A DNA stretch of 64,000 bases from Nocardia australiensis (GCF_020733705.1 NZ_JAJFZM010000005.1:1-64000), one strand, 5' to 3'. Positions 36,458-45,275 are shown, numbered from the stretch's first letter. Numbers and translations are program-made. Notes: generated by a model from the letters alone, not told the origin.

Positions 36458-37759
36458 ATGATTGTTGAACAGACTGGTGATTCGGTAGTCGCGCAGGCGC
36501 GAACCGACTCCAGGCGACGTGCTTGGGCCATGACGGGCCTCGTCGTCTTTCTCTACATCATCAACTATGCGGACAAAGCCATCCTGGGCATCATCGCCCA
36601 GCCGATGACCCGTGAACTGGGCCTCAGCTCCACCCAGTTCGGCATGATCGGCTCGTTGTTCTTCCTTACCTTCACGATCGGCGGGTTCTTCGCTGGCCCC
36701 CTGAACAAGTACCTGACGTTGCGTTGGGCGCTACTCATCCTCGCGGCGGTTTGGTCAGTCGTGATGCTGCCTTTCGTGATCTCTGCCAGCCTGCTCACCC
36801 TCCTCGTCGGCCGTATGCTCTTGGGTCTCGCTGAGGGGCCGAGCTCCGCGCTCATGCACACCGCGGCCTACGCCTGGCATCCGGCATCGAAACGTGGATT
36901 GCCGGGGGCATTCCTCATGGCAGCGGGATCCATCGCGAAGATCCTCTTCGCCCCGATCCTCGCCGTCGTCACCGCCAACTACGGCTGGAGAACTGCCGTC
37001 GTAATGTTGACAGTCCTCGGAGTCGCGTGGATGGCGTGCTGGCTGATCGGGTGGACAGAGGGCCCTTACGCAGGGAAGTCCCCGAAGAATCCGACCGCCG
37101 ATGCTGTCGATGCCGAGGCGAGCGTCCCCTGGCGGAAGATCTTCATGTCCCGAACGTTCCTGAGTTGCTGCGCACTCACCATCGTTGTCTACGGCCTGAC
37201 CACCGTAGTCCTGACATGGCTCCCGTCATACTTCGAACGCGGACTTGGTTACAGCGCAGTGCAGTCAGGATCGATGCTGGCGATCCCAGCGATCGTCGCA
37301 CTCACCTTGCTGCTCACCTCAGGCTCCGTGACCGACCAGTTGATAGGGCGCGGGGCAAGCTCCCGCACCGTGAGAATGATCGTCCCGTCGATCGGGGTGC
37401 TCGTCTGCGGTGCCATCCTGGCAGCTCTGCCCCTCATCGACATACCGATTGTCGCCGTCATTGCACTGTCCATCGGGTACGGGATGGCGAGCATAACCTT
37501 CCCCCTCATGAACGCGGCCATATCCGAACTGTGCCCGCCCCAACAAACCGCAGGCACCATGGGCGTATTCCTCGCCGTGATGGCGATTGGCGGCCTCATC
37601 GCGCCATACGCCACTGGCGTGATCGTCGACCATGCCGCCACCCCCGCTGCCGGATACAGCCAAGCATTCCAACTGATCGGCGTCCTGGCCGCCGTCGCCG
37701 CCGTAGTGGTACTGGTGTTCGCGAATCCAGACCGCGATCGACGCTCCATCCGGGGATGA
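36458..37759 (+). CDS. MFS transporter (organic-anion type)
   Basis: A 433-residue major facilitator protein with twelve predicted membrane segments and a central cytoplasmic loop (about 205-235). The first helix contains FLYIINYADKAILGIIAQPM, a pattern of the anion:cation symporter group that imports organic acids; GRMLLGLAEGPSSAL is the helix 4 region. Its place between a thiolase and the carboxylase/mutase genes suggests uptake of the acid that the locus degrades (inference). ATG follows a GAAGGAG site. Confidence 0.85.
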   Translation: MIVEQTGDSVVAQARTDSRRRAWAMTGLVVFLYIINYADKAILGIIAQPMTRELGLSSTQFGMIGSLFFLTFTIGGFFAGPLNKYLTLRWALLILAAVWSVVMLPFVISASLLTLLVGRMLLGLAEGPSSALMHTAAYAWHPASKRGLPGAFLMAAGSIAKILFAPILAVVTANYGWRTAVVMLTVLGVAWMACWLIGWTEGPYAGKSPKNPTADAVDAEASVPWRKIFMSRTFLSCCALTIVVYGLTTVVLTWLPSYFERGLGYSAVQSGSMLAIPAIVALTLLLTSGSVTDQLIGRGASSRTVRMIVPSIGVLVCGAILAALPLIDIPIVAVIALSIGYGMASITFPLMNAAISELCPPQQTAGTMGVFLAVMAIGGLIAPYATGVIVDHAATPAAGYSQAFQLIGVLAAVAAVVVLVFANPDRDRRSIRG

Positions 37760-37946
37760 TGATCGCCACGTTCTAGACGGTTTGGGTGACCGCGGGCTGT
37801 CGGAATATCGGCGGATCTGACCTCGGTGCTGGTTAGTTACGGGTCGGGTTGATCCGGCCCTCGACAGGTGATCGCGAACGCGTTCAGTGCGGCCGCGCGC
37901 CGTGCGGCGCCGAGAATGGGGTGGAGACCTCCGATCTTGCCAACTG

Positions 37947-38129
37947 TCAAGCGGCGGCCGGTTTTTGGAAGCTCGGTGGCCGTCCGCAGGCTTTGGTCGG
38001 GTCGTAGGTCTCGGCGGTTTGCAGGCAGTGGTACAGCTTGCCGAGCATGCGGTTGAACAGGTGACGCAAGGCTGCTGCGTGCCGCCCGTCAGCACGGATG
38101 GGAGCCACGCCCGTCACCGCACAGGTCAA
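37947..38129 (-). mobile_element. IS110-family transposase, C-terminal remnant
   Basis: About 60 codons on the minus strand: PIRADGRHAAALRHLFNRML, GKLYHCLQTAETYDPTKACG. This is the closing segment of IS110-type transposases (RGxRHNAALRxLxNRxxGxLHxCL). The catalytic DEDD and Ser parts are absent, and no terminal repeats can be defined. It marks an old insertion upstream of the carboxylase operon. Confidence 0.7.
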
Positions 38130-38169
38130 TCCGTTCGCCGAGGGCTATCCCGGTTGATGGCATGCCCAC

Positions 38170-38440
38170 TTCGGGCGCTGTCGGAAGCGGTGCTGGCCTG
38201 GCTCGAAAATTCCGCCATTCTCGGGCGATTCACTGGCCCGAGGGGACAGTGCGCGGATCCTGATGAGCACTGGGCTGCGCGTCGGCGACGGCAGCCGCCC
38301 GCGGTTGGACTGCGTGATCCACGATGGCCGAGGCGAGCCCTACCTCTGCTACATCAACCACAAGATGCGACGCGTTCGTTCCGATCGACGCCGAGCCGTC
38401 GGAGCCCATCACCACGCAACCGCGGACGGCCCTCGCCGAA
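38170..38440 (+). pseudogene. Tyrosine recombinase (Tn554-type) remnant
   Basis: Three short frames in series resemble the middle of a large tyrosine recombinase: VLAWLENSAILGRFTG, then after a frame change ARILMSTGLRVGDGSRPRLD with CVIHDGRGEPYLCYINHKMR, then after another change AFVPIDAEPSEPITTQ. TGLRVGD holds the first catalytic Arg of such enzymes and NHKM is typical of the Tn554 group. Two frameshifts and missing ends show it is dead. Confidence 0.65.
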
Positions 38441-38505
38441 TTCGACGGGGGCAAGCTCGTTGGTGGGCTGAATTGGGATGTTCCGACAGGAGTCGGGTGC
38501 TCCTA

Positions 38506-38817
38506 TTACATCGGCAGTTCCCAACCGGTGAGTCGTCGCACGGCGTCGAGGAACTCGATGGGGCCGTTGAACGCTTCTCGACGACGTCCAGCGCGGGTCT
38601 CGTATATCTCGCCCTGCCACTGCTCGTTCGCGGCGACCACCAGCTTCCATTGGTGGGACGGTGACCGGGGCCGGTCCGCGGCCGGGGCAGACGCGGTACC
38701 AGCCATTCGGTTGGGAGTGCTGGGCGCGTGCAGTGCTTCGGCTTCGAGTCTGGACATTCTGGCGCTCCATCGGTCGTCGCGTGCGCGCCCGCCAGAACGT
38801 CGTAGGTGCCTAGACAT
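38506..38817 (-). CDS. Hypothetical small protein
   Basis: An open frame of 103 codons on the minus strand between a recombinase remnant and the carboxylase promoter. The C-terminal half (HQWKLVVAANEQWQGEIYET, then FNGPIEFLDAVRRLTGWEL) looks like a small conserved actinobacterial protein with a strand-rich core. The N-terminal half is Arg-rich and less convincing; ATG 38757 would give a shorter version of about 83 residues. No domain is recognised and no neighbour suggests a role. Confidence 0.4.
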   Translation of the reverse strand: MSRHLRRSGGRARDDRWSARMSRLEAEALHAPSTPNRMAGTASAPAADRPRSPSHQWKLVVAANEQWQGEIYETRAGRRREAFNGPIEFLDAVRRLTGWELPM

Positions 38818-38856
38818 TCTTCGAGGGCGTTTTGATGGCGCCAGCCTAAGGAGTCA

Positions 38857-38903
38857 TTGTGAGGTCGTCAACCGTCTGGTAGGTTTAGCTACCGATGAGA
38901 CGG
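38857..38903 (+). promoter_or_regulatory. Carboxylase operon promoter with shared 26-bp element
   Basis: TTGTGA (38857-38862), 17 bases, then TAGGTT (38880-38885) form a -35/-10 pair. A 26-base element at 38878-38903 covers the -10 and continues past the expected start site: GGTAGGTT, eight variable bases ending ACC, then RATGAG-N-CGG. It matches the element at 44459-44484 in 19 of 26 positions. Inside it GGTAG-N6-CTACC is an inverted repeat. The gene start is 11 bases further on. Confidence 0.6.
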
Positions 38904-38914
38904 ATTGGAGAACC

Positions 38915-40447
38915 ATGACAGTCGAGATCGACCGTGATGCGATGGTCACCGGACCTTCCGCGGTGCCGGTCCCCGGGCCCGGCTCAGCCTTTGACGCGCG
39001 CCAGCAGCGACTGGCTGGAGTGCGGCTCAAGCCCCCGCGTCAGCTGTCCGCACGCGACCGTGCTCGCGCACTGTGTGACGATGGGGTGTTCCACGAGATC
39101 GCCACACTGCGCGAGGGCGGTGGCGGGATGCTAGGCGGGGGCGCGTCGCTCCCAGGCGATGGTGTCGCCGTCGGTTGGGGCCTGGTCCGCGGTCGGCCGA
39201 CGGCCGTTGCCAGCCACGATTTCGGTGTCGCCGGCGGGTCGATCGGTTCCGTTTTCGCTGACAAGGTCGTGCGGCTGCAACGGTTTGCCATCGACACCGG
39301 GATGCCGATCGTTTACATCAACGACTCCGGCGGGGCGCGGATTCACGAGGGCATCGAGGCGCTGCACGGCTGCGGTCGGATCTTCGCGCAGAATGTCCTC
39401 GCCAAGAAGCGCGTCCCGCAGATTTCGTTGATTATGGGTCCTTGCGCGGGTGCTGCGGCGTACTCCCCGGCGCTGACCGACTGGACGGTGATGGTGGCCG
39501 GACTGGCGCGGCTGTTCCTCACCGGGCCGGAGGTTGTCAAGGCGGCCACTGGCGAGATCGTCGATCCGGAGGATCTCGGCGGTACCGCACTGCACACCGG
39601 TGACAGCGGCGTTGCTCACCTGGCCGCCGCGGACGAGGCAGCGGCGCTGCGGCTGACTGTCGAATTGCTCGGCTACCTGCCACAGTGTCGCGGCTCCGAA
39701 CTACCACTGGAGCCGGCGCGGGACCCGGAACGCGACCCTGCTGACCTGCACCACATCGTGCCCACCGCCGGAAATACGCCCTTCGACGTCCGTCAAGCGC
39801 TCGCCTGCATCGTCGACGCCGGAAGCGGTCTAGAACTCGCTGGCCGATTCTCGCCCAGTGTGGTCACAGGATTCGCGCGGCTCAACGGGGTGCCGGTCGG
39901 CATCGTCGCGTCACAGTCGCGTCGTCGCGGCGGGATCCTCGACGCGAAGGCGGCGCAGAAGGTGGCCCGCTTCGTTAGATTTTGTGGTCGTTTCGGTGTA
40001 CCGATCACCACATTTGTCGATGTTCCTGGCTTCATGCCCGGAGCGGTCGAAGAGCGTCGTGCAGTGATCACCCATGGTGCGGACATGCTCGACGCATACG
40101 CCGACGCTGGATCCCCGCGGTTGACCGTGATTATGCGCAAGGCATACGGCGGAGCCTACATCGCTATGGGATCGCAATCGCTGGGCGCGGATTTCACGTG
40201 GGCGTGGCCCGGGGCCGAGATCGCGGTGATGGGTCCGGAGGGCGCGGTCGGCATTCTGCATCGACGCGAGCTGGCGGCGGCCGAAGACCCGAGAGCGGCC
40301 AGGGCCGGTCTCGCGGCCGAGTACCGGGCGACGGTCACCCATCCCTTCCGGGCCGTGGACGCGGGCATCGTCGACGACGTCATCAAGCCCGAGGCTACCC
40401 GTGACGCCCTCATCGCCGCGTTGCGCGGCTTGGGCTACGGCCTTTAA
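38915..40447 (+). CDS. Acyl-CoA carboxylase carboxyltransferase (beta) subunit
   Basis: A 510-residue AccD/PccB-type carboxyltransferase. Both crotonase-like halves are present: SHDFGVAGGSIGSVFADKV, INDSGGARIHEGIEAL, and SLIMGPCAGAAAYSPALTDW in the N half; TFVDVPGFMPGAVEE, RKAYGGAYIAMGSQSL and EIAVMGPEGAVGIL in the C half. It transfers CO2 from biotin to an acyl-CoA. The set resembles propionyl-CoA carboxylase more than acetyl-CoA carboxylase, but the substrate is not fixed by sequence. The frame is open far upstream through the recombinase remnant; ATG 38915 follows a TTGGAG site. Its biotin partners are at 42473 and 50395. Confidence 0.9.
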   Translation: MTVEIDRDAMVTGPSAVPVPGPGSAFDARQQRLAGVRLKPPRQLSARDRARALCDDGVFHEIATLREGGGGMLGGGASLPGDGVAVGWGLVRGRPTAVASHDFGVAGGSIGSVFADKVVRLQRFAIDTGMPIVYINDSGGARIHEGIEALHGCGRIFAQNVLAKKRVPQISLIMGPCAGAAAYSPALTDWTVMVAGLARLFLTGPEVVKAATGEIVDPEDLGGTALHTGDSGVAHLAAADEAAALRLTVELLGYLPQCRGSELPLEPARDPERDPADLHHIVPTAGNTPFDVRQALACIVDAGSGLELAGRFSPSVVTGFARLNGVPVGIVASQSRRRGGILDAKAAQKVARFVRFCGRFGVPITTFVDVPGFMPGAVEERRAVITHGADMLDAYADAGSPRLTVIMRKAYGGAYIAMGSQSLGADFTWAWPGAEIAVMGPEGAVGILHRRELAAAEDPRAARAGLAAEYRATVTHPFRAVDAGIVDDVIKPEATRDALIAALRGLGYGL

Positions 40448-40489
40448 CCATCCAATATTCCGCGACGGAATCACACCACAGGAGCGAGC

Positions 40490-41686
40490 ATGTCCAAGGT
40501 CTATCTAATTGACGGCGGCAGGACACCGATCACCCGATTCGGAGGAACCTTCCGCGATTTGTCCGGAACCGACCTCGCAACCGCCGCGGCGCGAGGTGTC
40601 CTCGAGCGGACGGGCGTCGAGCCGGCCGCGATCGAGCACGTGGTCGGTGGATCAGTGCTGCAGAACATGGCCGAGTCCAATCCGGCCAGGATAGTCAGCC
40701 AGCGGATCGGTGTACCCGATGCCAGCCCGGCCTATACCGTGCACATGCAGTGTGCCTCCGGGATGGTCGCCTTTATCAAGGCCGCGCAGGCGATTGCCCT
40801 CGGTGACGCCGAGGTGGCGCTGGCGCTCGGACAGGAGTCGATGAGCAACGCGCCGTTCACCGTTGCCGGAGCACGCTGGGGGCTGCGGTTGCAGCACGGA
40901 CAGTTCACCGACGCGCTCAAGGAGTGCACCCTCGCCGGGTCTCACGGGTGGGGCGAACCTTGGTACATGATCGACGTGGCCGAACATCATGCCGAGGTCG
41001 ACACCGTGTCGCGTGAGGATATGGATGCCTACGCGGTGGAGTCGCACCACAAGGCGGCCGCAGCCCAGGCCGCCGGTCGGCTGGCTCCAGAGATCGTCCC
41101 GGTCGAGGTCGCGGTCAAGGGCGGCACTCGCATGGTCAGCGCGGATGAGCATATTCGTCCAGATGCCTCCGTGGAGAGCTTGCGGGAACTGAGCCCGATC
41201 AAGCCTGGCGGCGTGATCACCGCTGGTAATGCCTCTGGGATCAACGACGGTGGGGCAGCCGCACTGCTCTGCTCTGCCGATGCGGTCAAGCGATTGGGTG
41301 TCGAGCCGTTGGCCGAGTTCGACGTCTCGCATTCCGCGATGGTCGGCTGCGACCCGTATCTGATGGGCTATTCAGCTGTGGATGCGGTCAACAAAGTCCT
41401 CGATCGCGCCCAGCTGGGGTTGGGCGACCTCGACTTGATCGAGTGCAATGAGGGCTTCGGGGTACAAGGTGTCGCCTGCGAGCGGCTGGGCAAGTGGCCT
41501 ACCGAGCGCGTCAATGTCGACGGCGGCAGTATTGGGCTCGGCCATCCGGTGGGCATGTCCGGCTTGCGAATCGTCATCCACCTGGCCCAGGCGCTGCGTC
41601 AGCGCAACCTGCGGCGCGGTATCGCCACCGTTCCCGCTGGCAGTGGTTTGGGCTCGGCAGTCGTGTTGCATGCCGCTGGCGCCTGA
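40490..41686 (+). CDS. Thiolase-family protein lacking the second catalytic cysteine
   Basis: A 398-residue thiolase fold. Cys88 (MQCASGM) and His352 (GGSIGLGHPVGMSG) are present and NEAFA is NEGFG. The C-terminal motif CxGxG, which supplies the acid-base cysteine, reads TVPAGSGLG with Pro382 at the Cys position. Such a change normally abolishes or alters Claisen chemistry, so this may be a lyase-like or acyl-transfer enzyme, or a structural partner. It lies 42 bases behind the carboxyltransferase with a CAGGAGCG site and is followed by the TetR gene. Confidence 0.85.
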   Translation: MSKVYLIDGGRTPITRFGGTFRDLSGTDLATAAARGVLERTGVEPAAIEHVVGGSVLQNMAESNPARIVSQRIGVPDASPAYTVHMQCASGMVAFIKAAQAIALGDAEVALALGQESMSNAPFTVAGARWGLRLQHGQFTDALKECTLAGSHGWGEPWYMIDVAEHHAEVDTVSREDMDAYAVESHHKAAAAQAAGRLAPEIVPVEVAVKGGTRMVSADEHIRPDASVESLRELSPIKPGGVITAGNASGINDGGAAALLCSADAVKRLGVEPLAEFDVSHSAMVGCDPYLMGYSAVDAVNKVLDRAQLGLGDLDLIECNEGFGVQGVACERLGKWPTERVNVDGGSIGLGHPVGMSGLRIVIHLAQALRQRNLRRGIATVPAGSGLGSAVVLHAAGA

Positions 41687-41708
41687 CCCACCATGAGAAA
41701 CTAAGCGA

Positions 41709-42476
41709 ATGGTAGAACGCGAATCGAGCGCTGAGCGGGTTACATTGGACCGAGTTGTCGGTGTTGCCGGCAGACTCTTTGCCGAACGTGGCTATCGGGC
41801 CACAACGCTGGACGACGTGGCCGACGCGCTCAGCCTGAAGAAGGCGTCGCTTTACCACTACATCGACACGAAGCAAAGCTTGCTGCAGGCGATCTACGAC
41901 CAGATTCTCGGCCGGATCGCCGAGCAGGTACTCCCACTCGCCGAGCTCGATCTGCCGGCGGACGAACGGCTGCGGCGGATGGTGGCATCGCACATCGACT
42001 TCGTCACCGCCGAACGGAGCCTGCTCTCGGTCGTTTTCCAGGAGGAGTACGAGCTCCCGGAGAAGATGAAGGACATCATCAGCCATACCAAGCGCCGCTA
42101 CGAGGATGGCTTCGAGACCGTGATTCGTCAGGGCCAAGAACAGGGCGTGCTCAGGGCGGGGTCGGCACGGCTGAAGGTGCTGGCGCTGCTGGGGATGTGT
42201 AACTGGATGCACACCTGGTACGACCCGGCTCGGTACGATCGGCGCGAGATCGCCGGAGAGTTCGTCCAGCTCCTCGAACGAGGCTGGCTGGCATCCGATG
42301 CTCCAAGCCGGCCGGCCTGGCCCCGACCCGACTCTGTCGATTCGGCGCTCGCCGACTCCTTCTCGCTACTCGAGCGGATACGTGACAACACTGCCGCGCT
42401 CACCTCGGAACTCTCCTTCGCCAAGGAGCGCCTCGAGGAAGGCGTGATGAGATCCCAGAACGGAGATAGCCGATGA
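41709..42476 (+). CDS. TetR-family regulator with C-terminal helical extension
   Basis: A 255-residue TetR protein. The HTH is at about residues 15-60 (VVGVAGRLFAERGYRATTLD, DVADALSLKKASLYHYIDTK). The ligand domain follows (HIDFVTAERSLLSVVFQEEY, WMHTWYDPARYDR). The last 40 residues, ADSFSLLERIRDNTAALTSE onward, form a likely coiled coil not usual in the family. It overlaps the next gene by ATGA and is embedded in the carboxylase operon, so it is a good candidate for the local acyl-CoA-responsive repressor acting at the shared 26-bp element (inference). Confidence 0.88.
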   Translation: MVERESSAERVTLDRVVGVAGRLFAERGYRATTLDDVADALSLKKASLYHYIDTKQSLLQAIYDQILGRIAEQVLPLAELDLPADERLRRMVASHIDFVTAERSLLSVVFQEEYELPEKMKDIISHTKRRYEDGFETVIRQGQEQGVLRAGSARLKVLALLGMCNWMHTWYDPARYDRREIAGEFVQLLERGWLASDAPSRPAWPRPDSVDSALADSFSLLERIRDNTAALTSELSFAKERLEEGVMRSQNGDSR

Positions 42477-42712
42477 CCGAAACAACCGCCGGGCACGCAG
42501 TTCGTGCAGAGCTCACCGCCAGCGTTTTTCGTATCCTGACCGAGGTTGGTGCCTCGGTGGCCAGGGGGGACCAGTTGATGATCCTGGAGTCGATGAAGAT
42601 GGAGATCCCGGTGATCGCCACCCGAGCCGGCATCGTCGCAAGTATCGAGGCCGCGCCGGACACCGTCGTGAACGAAGGCGACGTGCTGGCACGTATCGCC
42701 GAGGCGAGCTGA
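42473..42712 (+). CDS. Biotin carboxyl carrier protein, stand-alone
   Basis: A 79-residue biotinyl domain with the attachment Lys in ESMKMEIPV (about residue 43) and the paired glycine turns around it (VGASVARGDQLM; NEGDVLARI). It carries carboxybiotin between the biotin carboxylase and the carboxyltransferase. Actinobacteria usually fuse this domain to biotin carboxylase; here it is a separate gene, matching the stand-alone carboxylase at 50395. ATG overlaps the TetR stop. Confidence 0.92.
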   Translation: MTETTAGHAVRAELTASVFRILTEVGASVARGDQLMILESMKMEIPVIATRAGIVASIEAAPDTVVNEGDVLARIAEAS

Positions 42713-43331
42713 GCTCGTCGAACTGCGGCGACTGCTCGGCCTATACGCCGTGCCCAGTAGGCAGGTGATCCGTTGGTCGCATCGCATGGTCGAGGCCGCG
42801 GTATCAGTGCCACACGAGTCTCCCGCATCTGCGGATCCATGTGGGCTATATCGGTGCCAGCACGCGACGCGTAGGACCCGCCCCGCAGTGCGCCGGGTGT
42901 GTTTGGATCCTCAGCGGACAACCGGTTGGCCACATTCTGTCGTCTCGCCCCACGGTCGGGCGGCTTGGACATAGCGGCAGACCTCGGCTGATCTATGTGC
43001 ATTTGCCAGGTGCGAATGGTGGCCCGGTCGGCGTTCGGATTGGCGTCGAAATCGAAGGCGTGCAGCGACTGTTGTGTCTTGTGCGTGCACAGTCGCCGCA
43101 CGGCTGAGTAGCGCGACTGGCTATGCCAGTGAATTCCGACGTCGTTGGTCAGTGATTTCTGACGTCGGTCCGGGCTGAGGCGTTCGTGACGGGTGTCGCC
43201 TCGACGATGGCGGACTTCCCGCGCGAAGGCCGCGCCTGGACGGCCTTCGCGCACCGGATATCTCGTAAGTGCTGCCGGTGTCGCCACATACGATGGCTGG
43301 CGTCACGAAACACAGAGCTTCGTCACATTTG
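42713..43331. other. Stretch without recognised gene
   Basis: About 620 bases after the biotin carrier. A minus-strand frame is open across it (to 43287) but shows no domain, runs antisense into the biotin carrier gene and has no sensible start. The composition is similar to the IS-derived region further right, so eroded mobile DNA is possible, but I cannot identify it. Confidence 0.3.
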
Positions 43332-43733
43332 TTAGAGGCCCGACGGCAACTTGATCGAAGGCCCATTCATCAAAGTGCCCCGATACGGTTCCAACGGCGA
43401 GGCCGTGCCTACGACTTCCCCACTACAGCCTGACGCATTGTCGTACACAGCGACGGACTCCAAACCGGTAACGGAAATAGTGAAATCAATACCGATGTTT
43501 GTGGGCTTAGCCGATTTAGGTACGAGGCAAGCATCTGGCAGCAGCTCGACATAATCCGCCGTGTAGACAACGTTGTCCCAAAATCTGCCCATGACGGATA
43601 TATGCGCGATGTCGGCCGAGGCGGGCGCGGCGTAGGCCGTGGCAGCAGCTGCCACACCCACAACCGTCAAGAGTTGTATGCCCAGCTTGCCGATAAACCG
43701 GGAGCGCCTCGCATACGAAACAATTTTCTGCAT
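43332..43733 (-). CDS. Small secreted protein, unknown function
   Basis: A 133-residue protein with a clear signal peptide: basic start (RRSRFIGK), hydrophobic LGIQLLTVVGVAAAATAYA and a cut near ASA. The mature part of about 90 residues has two cysteines that may pair (DACL, SGCSG) and ends PSIKLPSGL. Ribosome site GGAAGGGA precedes ATG 43733. Its GC content is lower than that of its neighbours, suggesting recent arrival. It is transcribed opposite to the catabolic genes and splits them into two blocks. Confidence 0.65.
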   Translation of the reverse strand: MQKIVSYARRSRFIGKLGIQLLTVVGVAAAATAYAAPASADIAHISVMGRFWDNVVYTADYVELLPDACLVPKSAKPTNIGIDFTISVTGLESVAVYDNASGCSGEVVGTASPLEPYRGTLMNGPSIKLPSGL

Positions 43734-44099
43734 GTTCCCGTCCCTTCCGTCTGCTCACATTGTTCCGCCACAAAATATTTACTTCCGATGTGGATTTGCT
43801 GACGACACCCTGATGTCCGGCGCATATCGTTACTCACGACTACCAACGGATGATTCCCGAACCGGTCCGGTGGTCGTTAATTGCAATCATCTGCGCTGTA
43901 GTGACGAATGTTGATGATCGTTAGGCCAGCCGCCCGTGAACGTCGGGCGGACTGCTATACGCCGCTTCGCCACTCATGCGGCATTCCGATCACGGCGCGC
44001 CACCTCCGTTGGGATGCGCTCGCTGCGGGCAGCACTCCACGACGAACGCACGGTCGATCCCGTCGCAGAGACAACGCCTGGAACGGATCCAACTTCGAC
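43734..44099. other. AT-richer stretch between secreted protein and IS remnant
   Basis: About 370 bases containing the promoter area of the secreted protein (43740-43900, including AAAATATTTAC, unusually AT-rich for this DNA). No gene is recognised. The minus-strand continuation of the IS21-type frame (44137 to 43955) loses similarity in this part. Confidence 0.3.
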
Positions 44100-44310
44100 C
44101 CGCGGTTGGGATGCCTGCGGCGCTGCGCCGACCACACCGACGACGCGGCCGGCTACACCGTGTGCCAACCCACTCCGTACTTGGCCTGCAATGCGCGCCC
44201 CCGCATCCGCGCCAGCGCGTCTCGCCGGATCGCGGCATACAGCTCAGCCTTCGACTGACGGGGCAACGGGACCGCCCGGTCATCCCGGCCGCACGGTACC
44301 CGTAAATCAA
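44100..44310 (-). mobile_element. IS21-type transposase (IstA), N-terminal remnant
   Basis: On the minus strand SKAELYAAIRRDALARMRGR, ALQAKYGVGWHTV, stop, then SSVWSAQRRRHPNRGSKLDP and FQA resemble the start of IS21-family IstA proteins (helix-turn-helix, then PRxxRxxKLDPF). An in-frame TAG follows GWHTV and the catalytic DDE domain is absent. The fragment sits 130 bases before the second promoter of the mutase locus. Confidence 0.65.
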
Positions 44311-44437
44311 CTGGGCACAGGTCCTTTGAACGGGTGCATCTGCTTACACGGCGCATCCGAATCTCCACGTAGAAGCTGCACTTCGCGTCCGAGGGGACCG
44401 ATGAAACTCGGCCGGATAAGCCGGTTCGGATAGGGTC

Positions 44438-44484
44438 TTGACCGTCTGACATCCGAGCGGTAGGTTGATTGACCAATGAGTCGG
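44438..44484 (+). promoter_or_regulatory. Mutase operon promoter with shared 26-bp element
   Basis: TTGACC (44438-44443), a 17-base spacer and TAGGTT (44461-44466) form a near-ideal -35/-10 pair. The 26-base element at 44459-44484 (GGTAGGTT, eight variable bases ending ACC, RATGAG-N-CGG) is the same as at 38878-38903 with seven mismatches and has the same register relative to the -10. CCGTCTG also precedes both. The echA-like gene begins 29 bases downstream. The two promoters should respond to the same regulator. Confidence 0.65.
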
Positions 44485-44513
44485 TAGGCGCACTCAGGGG
44501 TGAGGAGAACTAG

Positions 44514-45275
44514 GTGAGCATGGTCGAAACGGAGCGACTCGGTGGGATCGGCATTGTCCGGCTGAACCGGCCGGATCGGGGCAACGCACTGACCGGTTCG
44601 ATGCCGAGGGAAATCTGCGAGGCGATCGAGGAGCTGGGCAGCGACGAGTCCGTCGCCGGCGTCGTGCTCACCGGCGCCGGACGGTTGTTTTGCGCAGGCG
44701 GCGACGCGGCGACGCTACTCGAGTGGCGAAGCCTGGACCTCGAAGACCGTGTCGAGCAGTTCACCAAATCGCAAGAGGTTGTGTTGGCCATTCGCGCCTG
44801 CCCGGTTCCGGTGGTCGCAGCCATCAACGGCCCCGCCGCTGGTGCCGGCGTCGATCTCGCGCTTGCCTGTGACCTGCGGATCGCTGCGGACACCTCGAGC
44901 TTCACAGCCGCCTTCGCGGCCGTCGGACTGGTCCCTGACCTCGGCGGAAGCTGGTCACTCAGCCGCTTGGTCGGTGAGTCCCGAGCTTTGCACTTCCTAC
45001 TCTCCGGCGAACGCCTCAGTGCCACCGACGCCCTCAATGCGGGGATGGTCGACCAGGTGGTCGAGGGTGGCGAACTGATCAAAGCTGCCAGCACGACAGT
45101 CGAGCAGATCACAGGGGCCGTCCCGCGATCGGTCGTCACCGAGACGCTCCTCGCATTGCGTGGAGCCGCTGTCCAGAGTCTCGCAACGTCGATGCAACAC
45201 GCCGCTCGCGCACAGGCGCGATTGATGACGACCGCCGAGCACCAAGAGCGGATCGCCGCTTACCTACCTACCTAA
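44514..45275 (+). CDS. Enoyl-CoA hydratase/isomerase family protein
   Basis: A 253-residue crotonase-fold protein, first gene of the mutase block. Oxyanion-hole segments are FCAGGDAATL and AINGPAAGAGVDLALACDLR. At the active-site loop it reads TAAFAAVGLVPDLGGSW: the first hydratase Glu is missing and Asp of VPD takes the second place, the pattern of PaaG-like isomerases rather than hydratases. So isomerisation of an enoyl-CoA is more likely than hydration. GTG 44514 lies 6 bases after GAGGAG; ATG 44520 is possible. Confidence 0.85.
   Translation: MSMVETERLGGIGIVRLNRPDRGNALTGSMPREICEAIEELGSDESVAGVVLTGAGRLFCAGGDAATLLEWRSLDLEDRVEQFTKSQEVVLAIRACPVPVVAAINGPAAGAGVDLALACDLRIAADTSSFTAAFAAVGLVPDLGGSWSLSRLVGESRALHFLLSGERLSATDALNAGMVDQVVEGGELIKAASTTVEQITGAVPRSVVTETLLALRGAAVQSLATSMQHAARAQARLMTTAEHQERIAAYLPT

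Noticed and set aside
42400..43287. Minus-strand open frame of nearly 300 codons after the biotin carrier
   Set aside because: It runs antisense through the biotin carrier and TetR ends, has no recognisable domain and no ribosome site.
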